A stretch of 64,000 bases of DNA from Chloroflexota bacterium (GTDB lineage Bacteria > Chloroflexota > Limnocylindria > Limnocylindrales > CSP1-4), in the NCBI GenBank assembly GCA_003169735.1, contig PNAP01000042.1, positions 41,362-105,361 on the forward strand, read 5' to 3'. Position numbers and translations under genes: made by a program. Each line of letters opens with the position of its first letter. The stretch's first letter is position 1. Below the pieces are notes generated by a model, which was not told the DNA's origin, searched no databases, and worked only from the letters and a program-made list of their open reading frames with translations. Shown here in pieces: positions 19,507 to 31,837 of the stretch.

Positions 19507-19876
19507 TGGTGGAGATGGGGGAGAGTCGAACTCCCCGTCCAGAACCTTCGGCCGAAGACCACTACGAGCGTGTCCGATGATTTGTCGTCGATCCCGGCGT
19601 CTGGCATCGGCACCATCCACCGGGCTCCAGTCACGTCCCCTTGCGGGCTTTACTCCGGACTACGCGACGCTACTCCAGAGCGCACCTCCGCTGAATGACG
19701 CTTCCACAGTCCACGGAGGCGAGACTGCTTCCACGCTCACCTTACTGCCTAAGCAGCGAGGGCGAGAGTCGACTGACGATTGCCAGTTACTTCTTTTGCT
19801 GCCGGTTTAACGAGGCCTGACAGCACCTCGGCTCGCGTTCTTCGGGGTTGGGGCCCTGTCGAGACCACGCATCCCC
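19507..19876 (-). ncRNA. ssrA: tmRNA
   Basis: 5' GGGGATGCGTGGTCTCGACAGGGCCCC; 3' GGGGAGTTCGACTCTCCCCCATCTCCACCA; internal reading frame (A)AKEVTGNRQSTLALAA-stop. Confidence 0.95.
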
Positions 19877-19996
19877 ACGAACTTCAATCCTAGCACGAGC
19901 TCTTTCTGGCTCCACGTGGGCGACAGGAGCAACAGCCGGCCCGATGGGCCGCGGCACGGCCAGACGTCAGAACCCGCCATCCGCCATCATTACGAC

Positions 19997-20947
19997 ATGG
20001 GAGATCTGCGACTCGGGATCCTGCTCTGGAGCCAGGTGGCCAGCTGGCGGGAGATGCTCGATGGGGCGAAGACTTGCGAGCGGCTCGGCTATGACTACAT
20101 CTGGACGTGGGACCACCTCTACGCCATCTTCGGCGACCCATACCAGCCCATCTTCGAGGGCTGGTCGGTGCTTGCGGCGCTGGCCATGGCGACCGAACGG
20201 GCTCGACTGGGCCTGATGGTGGGCGCGAACACGTTCCGCAACCCGGGCCTGGTCGCGAAAACGGCCACGACCCTTGACCACATCAGCAACGGTCGTGCCA
20301 TCCTCGGCATCGGTGGGGCGTGGTTCGAACTCGAGCACCTTGCCCACGGTATCGACTTCGGCACGGGTTTCGGCCAGCGACTGGACTGGTTCGATGAATC
20401 GGTCGCGGCGATGCGGACGGTGGTCGACGGTGGCACGGTGACGTCCGCTCCGGGCGGTCACTACGCTTTCGATGCCCTGCGCCACCATCCCGCCCCGATC
20501 CAGCGGCGGCTGCCGATCATGATCGGCGGGAGCGGCGAGAAGAAGACGCTGCGCACGGTCGCCAGGTACGCCGACATGTGGAACGCGATGGGTCCGGTGC
20601 CGATGATGGCCCACAAGGTCGAGGTGCTGAAGCAGCACTGCGAGGCGGTCGGGCGTGACCCGTCGGAGATCGAGTTCACCCTCGGCGTCAAGGTCACCAT
20701 CCGCGACTCTCAGGCCGAAGCCGAGCGCGTCTGGAAAGGGGCCATGGCCGCAAACCGCACGCCGATGTCGGAGGTCGAGGACGACAACACGTTCTGGAAC
20801 GGCACGCCCGAGCAGATCGCCGAGCGCCTGGCTCCGTACGTGGAGCTTGGCTTCCACACCGCCATCAGCGAGCAACCCGCACCGTACGACACCGAGACGC
20901 TGGAGCGGTTCATCGGCCAGGTGAAGCCGCTCGTCGACGCAGCCTAA
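19997..20947 (+). CDS. LLM class F420-dependent oxidoreductase
   Basis: MGDLRLGILLWSQVASWREMLDGAKTCERLGYDYIWTWDH...IGGSGEKKTLRTVARYADMWN. Confidence 0.9.
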   Translation: MGDLRLGILLWSQVASWREMLDGAKTCERLGYDYIWTWDHLYAIFGDPYQPIFEGWSVLAALAMATERARLGLMVGANTFRNPGLVAKTATTLDHISNGRAILGIGGAWFELEHLAHGIDFGTGFGQRLDWFDESVAAMRTVVDGGTVTSAPGGHYAFDALRHHPAPIQRRLPIMIGGSGEKKTLRTVARYADMWNAMGPVPMMAHKVEVLKQHCEAVGRDPSEIEFTLGVKVTIRDSQAEAERVWKGAMAANRTPMSEVEDDNTFWNGTPEQIAERLAPYVELGFHTAISEQPAPYDTETLERFIGQVKPLVDAA

Positions 20948-21411
20948 CGACGACCTCTGCCGATTTCGGCCATCTCGCGATCCATGTCTCGCTTGGCGTC
21001 GCGGTCGGCGATGTCGCGGCGCTTGTCGTGGAGCAGCTTGCCGCGTCCGAGTCCGAGTTCGAGCTTCGCCCGGCCGCGTCCGGTGATGTAGAGGCGCAGC
21101 GGCACGATGGTCAGCCCCTTGGCACCGACCCGGCCGGCCAGCCGCTCGATCTCCATCCGGTGGAGGAGCAGCTTCCGGTTGCGGCGCGGTTCGTGGTTGT
21201 TGCGGTTGCCGCCGGCCCACGGCGCGATATGGGCGCCGATGAGCCACGCTTCGCCGTGCTCGATCCGGGCATACGCCTCAGTCAGGTTGGCTTTGCCCTC
21301 GCGGATGCTCTTGATCTCGGTCCCGGTCAGCGCGATGCCCGCCTCGAGCGTCTCCTCGATGGCGTATTCGTGACGCGCTTTGCGATTGAGGGCAACCGTC
21401 TGTTCGCCCAT
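20944..21411 (-). CDS. smpB: SsrA-binding protein SmpB
   Basis: ALNRKARHEYAIEETLEAGIALTGTEIKSIREGKANLTEAYARI...HDKR. Confidence 0.96.
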   Translation of the reverse strand: MGEQTVALNRKARHEYAIEETLEAGIALTGTEIKSIREGKANLTEAYARIEHGEAWLIGAHIAPWAGGNRNNHEPRRNRKLLLHRMEIERLAGRVGAKGLTIVPLRLYITGRGRAKLELGLGRGKLLHDKRRDIADRDAKRDMDREMAEIGRGRR

Positions 21412-21467
21412 CGGGATCCGAAGCCTCCGGAGTTGCGGGTGGATAGCGAGGAACGCCGAGAAACACG

Positions 21468-21494
21468 AACGCCGGCCCAAGACGGACCGGCGTT
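21468..21494 (-). terminator. Hairpin between the short leader ORF and smpB (terminator/attenuator-like)
   Basis: AACGCCGGUCC-GUCUU-GGGCCGGCGUU (11-bp stem including one G-U), followed by UUCGUGUUUCU. Confidence 0.55.
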
Positions 21495-21639
21495 TCGCGG
21501 CTGCTTCACCACCCGGTGGGCTCAGCGCTTAGCGCGAACCCTCCGAGGTGGTGCAGCGACTCTTACTGTCGATCACTGCACATCACCTCCTTCCGTATGC
21601 CGCGGACGATAGCACATCGTCACGCGCCCGCAAGAGGGG

Positions 21640-23013
21640 TCAGGCGGCCTTCAGGCCCTGCGGGATGATCACCGTCCCGCCGGACAGGATCTGGATGGCC
21701 TTGTCGAGCTGCGGGTCCTGACCGGCCGGCGTGCCATCGGGGACGGGCAGAACGACATCCGGCGTGATGCCGACGCCGTGGATCCAGGTCTGCTTGGGGG
21801 TCAGCCACTTGGCGATCGAGAGTCGGAACCCGCCCGCGTCGCCGCCGTTCAGGAGTTGCCACTGCTGGATCGTGCCTTTGCCGTAGGTCTTGACCCCGAC
21901 GAGGGTGGCGCGGCCGGTATCGTGGAGCGCCCCGGCGACGATCTCACTGGCGCTGGCGGAGCCGGCGTTGACCAGCAACACGAGCTTGATCGATGGGTCG
22001 GTGGCGATGCCGCCGGGCGTGGAATCGTGCTCCAGCAACTGGCCGGCGGCGTTCTCCTCCCAGTAGACCGGTCCGCTGGCGATGAACTCGCTGGCCACGC
22101 CGAGCGCCTGGTCGACGAATCCCCCCGGGTCGTCGCGCAGGTCCAGCACCAGCTCGTGGAGTCCCTCGGTGACGACCAGATCCTTGAGGTCGTCGGCGAA
22201 ATCGCTGGCCACGCTGGCGCCGAAGCTGCTGATCTTGAGGTAGCCGATGCTGCCGTCGGCGATGACGTCGCTCGTGACATCCTCGGACTGGACGACGTCG
22301 CGGACGATGGTCATGGTCACCGGCTGACCGGCGCGTTGCAGGCCCAGCGTAACCGGCACGCCCTTCGGCCCACGGACCTTGGCCACCACGTCATCGAGGG
22401 TCATGCCGACGACGCTCGCCGAGTCGATGCTCAGCAGGATGTCGCCATCCTGGAGGCCCGCGGTGAGCGCCGGCGAGCGGCGCAGCACGTGCACAACGAC
22501 GACCTGGCAGGTGGCGCTGACCGGAGTGCAGGCTGCACCGGTCGAGTCCTGGGCCGCCATCTCGGCACCGATGCCCTCGAACTCGCCCGAGACGCCGGCC
22601 AGGCTGGCCTTGTACTCATCGGAGGTCATGTAGGAAGAGAACGGGTCGCCGATGGCATCGAACATGCCCTTGATGGAGCCCTCGACGAGCTTCTCCTTGT
22701 CGTACGTGCCCACGTACTGCGTGGTGACCTTGTTCCACGCCTCCCAGAACGGCTCGAACAGCTGCTGGTTCTCGGCCGCCGTGCCGGGCGTGATCGACTG
22801 TTGGACGCCGAGCGTGTAGCCGGAAACGAACAGCGCCGCCCCGGACAGCGAGGCGACGATGAAGATCGCAAGGTAGAGGGCCACGCGCGATCGCCCGCGG
22901 CGTGGGGCCGCCGGCGCGGAAGGCGCTGCGGTCGCCGGCGGTGCGTCGGCCGAGTCGGTCGTCACGACCGGCGCCAACGCCGGATCAGGAGTACTGGTCG
23001 AGGGGTCGGACAT
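21640..23013 (-). CDS. S41 family C-terminal processing peptidase with PDZ domain
   Basis: N-terminal TM; DGDILLSIDSASVVGMTLDDVVAKVRGPKGVPVTL PDZ; LVNAGSASASEIVAGAL catalytic motif. Confidence 0.93.
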   Translation of the reverse strand: MSDPSTSTPDPALAPVVTTDSADAPPATAAPSAPAAPRRGRSRVALYLAIFIVASLSGAALFVSGYTLGVQQSITPGTAAENQQLFEPFWEAWNKVTTQYVGTYDKEKLVEGSIKGMFDAIGDPFSSYMTSDEYKASLAGVSGEFEGIGAEMAAQDSTGAACTPVSATCQVVVVHVLRRSPALTAGLQDGDILLSIDSASVVGMTLDDVVAKVRGPKGVPVTLGLQRAGQPVTMTIVRDVVQSEDVTSDVIADGSIGYLKISSFGASVASDFADDLKDLVVTEGLHELVLDLRDDPGGFVDQALGVASEFIASGPVYWEENAAGQLLEHDSTPGGIATDPSIKLVLLVNAGSASASEIVAGALHDTGRATLVGVKTYGKGTIQQWQLLNGGDAGGFRLSIAKWLTPKQTWIHGVGITPDVVLPVPDGTPAGQDPQLDKAIQILSGGTVIIPQGLKAA

Positions 23014-23155
23014 CGAAACGTCTCTCCGTGATGCGGGCGTGGGGACGGTCATCGGGCGACGCCCGATCGACGGATGGTGGTCCGTGGGAATCTACGCGCC
23101 ATCGGCGGGGATGGACGTCCACGTCGGCGAATCTTCACCGACCCGTGCCCGCCGA

Positions 23156-24046
23156 TCAGTTGCGAAGGTACGCCCGAACCGAGATCCAGGCGCCGATCCC
23201 ACCCAGCCCGAGTCCGGCCCCGAAGACGACCGCGGCGATCTCGGAGGTGAGCTGCTGCCCGAAACCGACCGGTACCTGCCCGGCGATGGCGTTGGCGAGC
23301 TGACTGATCGGCCCCGAGGCCAGCGACAGCAGCCCGAGCGTCAAGAGCGCGCCGAAGAGCCCCACCAGCAGGCCCTCGAAGATGAACGGCCAGCGGACGA
23401 AGGAATCCGATGCGCCGACAAGGCGCATGATCTCGATCTCATCAGCGCGCGACATGAGCGCCATGCGGATGGTGTTGACGACGATGAGCAGGACGGTCAT
23501 GCCGACGAGCACGACGATGATCAGCCCGACCGTCCGCAGCAGAGCGGTGATGGAGATGAGCTGGTCCACGTTCGTGGCCTGGTCCGGGATGCGCGCTACG
23601 ACCCCGTCCGGAGCCAGCAGTGTCGCCTTGACCGAGCCGAAATCCTTGGGGTCCTTGAGCTTGATGGCGAGCTGGTCCGGCAGCGGGTTCGAGCCGACGA
23701 CGGTCGAAAGATCGGGTTGGCCGGCGGCGGCTTCCTGCGCGCGCAGGTCGGCCAAGGCCTGGTCCTTGCTGATGAAGGTGACGCTGGCAACCTCGGGTAA
23801 CGCCGCGACCTGTGCCTCGAGGGTGGCCACGCGGCTCGGGTCGGCACCGTCATACAACTCGGCGCGGATCTCCACCTTCGATTCGACATACGACAGGCCG
23901 GCCTCCATGCCCGACAAGACGATGACCAGGCCGGCTAGCATCAGCAGCATGAGGACCATCGTGACCATGGCCGCCAGGCTCATCACGCGGTTGCGCCAGA
24001 GACCCTGGAAGGCTCGCCGGATCGAGAAGGCGAGGAAACCGATCAC
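23156..24046 (-). CDS. ftsX: Cell division protein FtsX
   Basis: FtsX topology; VASVTFISKDQAL; adjacent to ftsE. Confidence 0.92.
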   Translation of the reverse strand: MIGFLAFSIRRAFQGLWRNRVMSLAAMVTMVLMLLMLAGLVIVLSGMEAGLSYVESKVEIRAELYDGADPSRVATLEAQVAALPEVASVTFISKDQALADLRAQEAAAGQPDLSTVVGSNPLPDQLAIKLKDPKDFGSVKATLLAPDGVVARIPDQATNVDQLISITALLRTVGLIIVVLVGMTVLLIVVNTIRMALMSRADEIEIMRLVGASDSFVRWPFIFEGLLVGLFGALLTLGLLSLASGPISQLANAIAGQVPVGFGQQLTSEIAAVVFGAGLGLGGIGAWISVRAYLRN

Positions 24047-24055
24047 GGTCGGGGC

Positions 24056-24898
24056 TCAGTAATCACGGTGATACCCACCCACTTCGTCACGGACGACGTG
24101 GCCGTCCTCGAGCGCAACGACCCGCTTGCGCAGCGCCGTTACCACCTCGGCGTTGTGGGTGGCCATGAGCACGGTCGTGCCCATGTCATTGATGCGCAGC
24201 AGCAGCTGGATGATCTCCCAGCTGATGAGCGGATCGAGGTTGCCGGTCGGCTCGTCGGCGATGATGACGCGCGGGTCGTGGACCATCGCCCGGGCGATGG
24301 CCGTGCGCTGTTTCTCGCCGCCCGAGAGTTGCGAGGGCCGCTGCGCCGCCTGCTCGGTCAAGCCGACCAGCGCCAGTGCCCGCTCGACGGTCGCCGCGAT
24401 GCGCTTGCGCGGCGTGCCCGTGACCTCCAGCGCGAACGCGACGTTCTCGCGAACCGTCTTGCGCGGTAGGAGCTTGAAATCCTGGAAGACGATGCCGATC
24501 TGGCGCCGCAGGCGGGGGATGTCGCGGCCGCGCAGGCTGGTCACCTCGAAACCGGCGATGTAGACCTCGCCGTGGGTCGCGAGTTCATCACGGACGAGCA
24601 GCTTGATGAGCGTGCTCTTGCCGGCCCCGGACGGTCCGACGAGGAAGACGAAGTCGCCTTCGGGCACGGTCAGGTCGACATCCGACAGGGCGTTGCGGCC
24701 GTTGGGATAGACCTTGGTGACATCGTGGAGCGCGATCGAGATGCGCGGCGACGACGCCGGTGCGGCGTCGCTCGGCGGGTTGGTCAGATCGGGCTCCGCG
24801 TCGTGCCATTCCGCCGCGGACGAGTCAAGCCCCGGCCGTGGCGCAAGTGCGGTCGCCGCCGCGAGCCGTCCAGTGACCGCCGCAAGTCGTCCGGTCAT
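24056..24898 (-). CDS. ftsE: Cell division ATP-binding protein FtsE (N-terminus may be shorter)
   Basis: FLVGPSGAGKSTLIKLLVRDE...LSGGEKQRTAIARAMVHDPRVIIADEPTGNLD. Confidence 0.93.
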   Translation of the reverse strand: MTGRLAAVTGRLAAATALAPRPGLDSSAAEWHDAEPDLTNPPSDAAPASSPRISIALHDVTKVYPNGRNALSDVDLTVPEGDFVFLVGPSGAGKSTLIKLLVRDELATHGEVYIAGFEVTSLRGRDIPRLRRQIGIVFQDFKLLPRKTVRENVAFALEVTGTPRKRIAATVERALALVGLTEQAAQRPSQLSGGEKQRTAIARAMVHDPRVIIADEPTGNLDPLISWEIIQLLLRINDMGTTVLMATHNAEVVTALRKRVVALEDGHVVRDEVGGYHRDY

Positions 24899-25011
24899 TC
24901 CGCTGGGGCGGTCCGGGACCGGCCGTGCGTCCCATGTCGCATGGCCTCACCGTAGCACAGGGTCCCGGTTCGGCACCTTCCGTGGGCCGTCAGGTGTCGG
25001 TCGCCGCGCGC

Positions 25012-25956
25012 TTAGACGATGGCGAAGTTGCCCGGCAGGTAGCGGCTGAACGCCGGCCCTCCACCGGTGGCGCAGTAGAGCGCCGGCGGGCCATCGACGC
25101 GCAGGCCGGCGCGGAGCAGCGGCACGAGCGCCGCGCTCGGGCCGGGCACGAAGGCGAGCCACGCGTCGGGGACCGGGACGGAACTCATCAGATGCTCGAT
25201 GGCCTCCGGGAGCCAGGCATCGGCGACGACCGCGACGGGACCGATGCGACCTGATCGATGGACGTACCCGTAGCCTGCCACGCGGCCCTCGGCCGCCTCG
25301 CGGAATAGGTAACCCTGGCGGTCGATGGCGGTCCACAGGGCGTGGTCCTGTTGATGCGCATAGCCGACTGCGTCGCGATCGACCGCGTCGATCTCGTCCG
25401 CCAACGCGTCGGCGCCGGCGGCCACGAGCTCAGCGAACGGGACTGCCACGAGGCGAGGTTCCGGCGGTGGCGTTCGGTCCGGCTTCAACTCACCGGTCAA
25501 CGCATAGATCGGTACGCTCGGGAGCATCCCGAAGTCGGCATACAAGGCGGTCGAGACCGGCTGGATGGCTTCGATGCAGACGGCAAGTGCGACCGGCCGC
25601 TGCTGCGCGGAGGCAATAGGTCCGCCGCGCAGACAGGCCTCGAGCATCCGCCGACCGATCCGCTGACCCTGATGCCCGGGTCGGACGAAGAGGAAGGCCA
25701 GGAACCAGGTCCCGCCCCGTCGATGCGCCTGCCCGAAGCCGACGATCCCGCCGCTGCCATCGTCGGCCACGAAGCTGAGCTCCGGATCCGTGCGGAGGAG
25801 GTGCTCGACGAGGCGAGTCAGGCCGGCCGGGTTGCGCGGCATGATGGGCTGGCCCGTGCGCGCGTTGAGCTCTTCGGACGCCTCGTAGAAGACGTCGACG
25901 CAGGAGAGCACGTCGCCCAGGCGAGCGGGACGCAGCCGAACCTCGGGAGTGCCCAC
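25012..25956 (-). CDS. GNAT family N-acetyltransferase
   Basis: FLAFLFVRPGHQGQRIGRRMLEACL; possible two-domain GNAT. Confidence 0.8.
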   Translation of the reverse strand: MGTPEVRLRPARLGDVLSCVDVFYEASEELNARTGQPIMPRNPAGLTRLVEHLLRTDPELSFVADDGSGGIVGFGQAHRRGGTWFLAFLFVRPGHQGQRIGRRMLEACLRGGPIASAQQRPVALAVCIEAIQPVSTALYADFGMLPSVPIYALTGELKPDRTPPPEPRLVAVPFAELVAAGADALADEIDAVDRDAVGYAHQQDHALWTAIDRQGYLFREAAEGRVAGYGYVHRSGRIGPVAVVADAWLPEAIEHLMSSVPVPDAWLAFVPGPSAALVPLLRAGLRVDGPPALYCATGGGPAFSRYLPGNFAIV

Positions 25957-25959
25957 CCC

Positions 25960-27067
25960 TCAGGCCGCTTCGGCGCCCTGGTCGGTCGCCACGCGCTCCA
26001 GCTCGGCGAGCATGAAACGGTCGAGGTCGCCGTCGAGGACGCCGCCGGTGTCGCTCGTCTCGAACTCGGTGCGATGGTCCTTGACCATCTGATAGGGATG
26101 CAGGACGTAGGAGCGGATCTGGTTGCCCCAGCCCGCCTCCACGTGGGCGCCTTTGAGCTCATTGCGCGCCTTCTCGCGCTCGACGATGCGCCGTTCCAGC
26201 ATTCGCGCCTTCAGGATCTTCATCGCCAGCTCGCGGTTCTGGTGCTGCGAACGCTCGTTCTGGCTCTGCGCCACGATGCCGGTCGGCAGGTGGGTGATGC
26301 GCACCGCGGAGTCGGTCTTGTTGACGTGCTGCCCGCCCGCACCCTGGGCGCGGAACGTGTCGATCTTGAGTTCGTCGTCGGGGATCTCGCCGATCTCGAC
26401 ATCGTCTTCGACCTCCGGCAGGACCTCGATGAGGGCGAAGGTCGTGTGGCGACGCTTCTGCGCGTCGAACGGGCTGATGCGGACAAGTCGATGGACGCCA
26501 CGCTCGGCACGCAGGTAGCCGTAGGCGCACCGACCTTCGATGGCCACAGTGACGCTCTTGAGGCCGCCGCCCTCGCCCTCGAGCTGGTCGAGGACCTCGG
26601 TGCCGAAGCGGTGGCGTTCCGCCCAGCGCAGGTACATGCGCAGCAGCATCTCGGCCCAATCCGTCGCCTCGTTGCCGCCGGCGCCGGCCGAGATGGTCAG
26701 GATGGCGGCCCGCTCGTCGTACTCGCCATTGAAGAGCAGCGCCGTGCGCAGCGCCTCGTAGGCCGCCTTGAGCGCCGCGTATTCGGCTTCGACGCCGGAT
26801 TCCATGTCGGGATCGGTCGAGGCCATGTCGGCAAGTTCGGCCAGGTCGTCGGCGCGACGCTCGATCGCGCGCCATGCGGTCAGGTCTTCGCGCAGCGCCT
26901 CGGCTTCGCGGAGGACGCGTTTCGCGGCCGTTGGGTCTTCCCAGAGATCAGGCGCGGCGGCCTGCTCATCGAGCGCGCGGAGGCGCTCCTGCTTGCCGTC
27001 GAGGTCAAAGCCTCCCCGAGGTCGCGTGGATCCGGCTGACGAGATCGCGGATGGCGGCTGGTTCCAT
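25960..27067 (-). CDS. prfB: Peptide chain release factor 2, expressed via programmed +1 frameshift at CTT-TGA-C (TGA at 27005-27007)
   Basis: 0-frame ATG at 27067: [23 protein letters not shown]; +1 frame [15 protein letters not shown]... continues to [22 protein letters not shown]. Confidence 0.93.
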
Positions 27068-27071
27068 CTTG

Positions 27072-27371
27072 TTACCTCGCGCGGATGTCCTGGAGCAGGA
27101 TCGGCCGAAGTTCAAGGATCTTCAACGCGGTCTTGCTCCGTGCGACGACGGGGTTGACGCAGGGGCAGTACGAATTATGGGGGCACGGCGCGCAATCGCC
27201 ATCGCAGTCCAACCAGGCGGCATAACTGCAGGTACGGCAGTCACGTTCGCAGGCGATCAGGTCGACCACCGACACATCCCCAACCTCCGCGTCGGTCACC
27301 GCGGGGCTCGGCTTCACGGGCAACCTCTCTCCCTCGCAGACCCGAGCGATGGGCAACGATCGCTCGGTCAT
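27072..27371 (-). CDS. Small Cys-rich protein
   Basis: MTERSLPIARVCEGERLPV...IACERDCRTCSYAAWLDCDGDCAPCPHNSYCPCVNPVV; abuts prfB start. Confidence 0.6.
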   Translation of the reverse strand: MTERSLPIARVCEGERLPVKPSPAVTDAEVGDVSVVDLIACERDCRTCSYAAWLDCDGDCAPCPHNSYCPCVNPVVARSKTALKILELRPILLQDIRAR

Positions 27372-27488
27372 ATGACGACGCCGGAGGGTCAACTCCGGCG
27401 GGTTGTCGCGAGTGTAGCGAGGCATGTGCCGCGGCTCAAGAGGGAATTCTGAGAATCCTCATCGCAGGACGCCGGAGGCCGCCGTGGC

Positions 27489-30500
<3,012 letters not shown>

Positions 30501-30554
30501 GGGACGGAAAGTATAGGCGGGCAGGTACGGCCGACCCGAGCAGGCCGGTCGCCT

Positions 30555-30782
30555 CTAGCGCCAGAAGCCCGATCCGTACCCCAGCAGCAGGACGACGAAG
30601 GTGGCCGCGGCGAGGCCCGCGAAGAAGAGGATGGCCGCGAGAGGGGTCGTCTTCTTGACGTCCGGGTTCTCGATCGGCGCGGGATCCCAGCGTCGCGAGC
30701 GAAGGCGGCTGCGCCAGTTGCGCGCCTCGACGCGGCTCGGCTCGAGGCCATTCGGCGTCGGTTCGTAGAGCTTCAGGGTCAT
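30555..30782 (-). CDS. Small single-TM protein
   Basis: 75 aa, C-terminal TM helix, packed between secA and prs. Confidence 0.5.
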   Translation of the reverse strand: MTLKLYEPTPNGLEPSRVEARNWRSRLRSRRWDPAPIENPDVKKTTPLAAILFFAGLAAATFVVLLLGYGSGFWR

Positions 30783-30784
30783 CG

Positions 30785-31834
30785 TCAGGCCGCCTCTCCG
30801 TCGTGGTCCCAGAGGAGCATCTCCTGGACCAGTTTCATCTCGCTGGAAAAGAGCGCCCCGACCGATTCGCCACCGTGGATGCGCCGGATGGCCTCACCGA
30901 TGAGCGGTGCCACGGTCAGGACCTTGACGCGCGGCAGGTGTTTGGCCGCGCTCAACGGGATGGTGTCGGTGATGACCACCTCGGCCAGTGCGCTCTCGCT
31001 GATGCGCTCGATGGCGGGGCTGGAGAGGACGCCGTGAGTGGCGCAGGCGTAGATCTCGTGGACACCCTCGCGCTCCAGCGCGCGGACCGTCTCGAGCAGC
31101 GTGCTGCCGGTATCGATCTCGTCGTCGACCACGATGGCGCGGCGGCCGCGCACTTCGCCGATGACGTTGAGCAGCTCGGCCCGGTCGGAGTTGCCGACGC
31201 GCCGCTTCTCGATGATCGCCAGCGGCGCATCCAGGAGTTCGGCGAACGCCCGCGCGCGCTTTGCGAAACCGAGGTCGGTGACGACGACGAGATCCTGGAT
31301 CTGCTTCTGGACGAAGTATTCGCTCAGCAGGTTGACCGCGGTCAGCTCGTCGACGGGGATGTTGAAGAAGCCCTGGATCTGACCCTGGTGAAGGTCCATG
31401 GTCAGCACGCGATCGGCGCCGGCGACACTGATCATGTCGGCGATCAACCGGGCAGTGATGGGCACGCGCGGCTGGTCCTTCTTGTCAGAGCGGCCGTAGG
31501 CGTAATACGGCACGACGGCCGTGATGCGTCCCGCGCTGGCGCGCTTGAAGGCGTCGATCATGATCAGCAGCTCCATGATCGACTTCTGGACGGGCGAGCA
31601 GGTCGGCTGGACGAGGAAGACGTCGCGCTCGCGGACGTTGTCCAGGATCTTGACGAAGATGTTCTCGTTGGCGAATTCGAAGACCTCGCAGCGGCCGAGG
31701 GTCGTGCCGAGGTAGGCCGCGATCTTGCCGGCCAGGTCCGGGTTGGCATTGCCCGTGTAGAGGCAGATGCTCTCGTTCTCGCGACCGGGCTCCCGTGCGC
31801 CGAAGGCGTTCACGTCAGGCGCCGTCGACTGCAT
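30785..31834 (-). CDS. prs: Ribose-phosphate pyrophosphokinase
   Basis: ITAVVPYYAYGRSDKKDQPRVPITARLIADMI; IVVDDEIDTGSTL. Confidence 0.96.
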   Translation of the reverse strand: MQSTAPDVNAFGAREPGRENESICLYTGNANPDLAGKIAAYLGTTLGRCEVFEFANENIFVKILDNVRERDVFLVQPTCSPVQKSIMELLIMIDAFKRASAGRITAVVPYYAYGRSDKKDQPRVPITARLIADMISVAGADRVLTMDLHQGQIQGFFNIPVDELTAVNLLSEYFVQKQIQDLVVVTDLGFAKRARAFAELLDAPLAIIEKRRVGNSDRAELLNVIGEVRGRRAIVVDDEIDTGSTLLETVRALEREGVHEIYACATHGVLSSPAIERISESALAEVVITDTIPLSAAKHLPRVKVLTVAPLIGEAIRRIHGGESVGALFSSEMKLVQEMLLWDHDGEAA

Positions 31835-31837
31835 GGG

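Noticed and set aside
19148-19810. 220-aa plus-strand ORF over the lipoprotein 3' end and tmRNA
   Set aside because: Overlaps ssrA and an out-of-frame part of the lipoprotein gene; no protein-like signature.
20944-20947. Overlapping convergent stop codons of the LLM oxidoreductase and smpB
   Set aside because: Real but trivial compact gene packing.
21501-21556. Possible T-box riboswitch upstream of smpB
   Set aside because: GGGTGGT and CCGCG are present but separated by GAAGCAG, no clear specifier loop, and smpB is not a typical T-box target; retained only as an unclassified structured leader.
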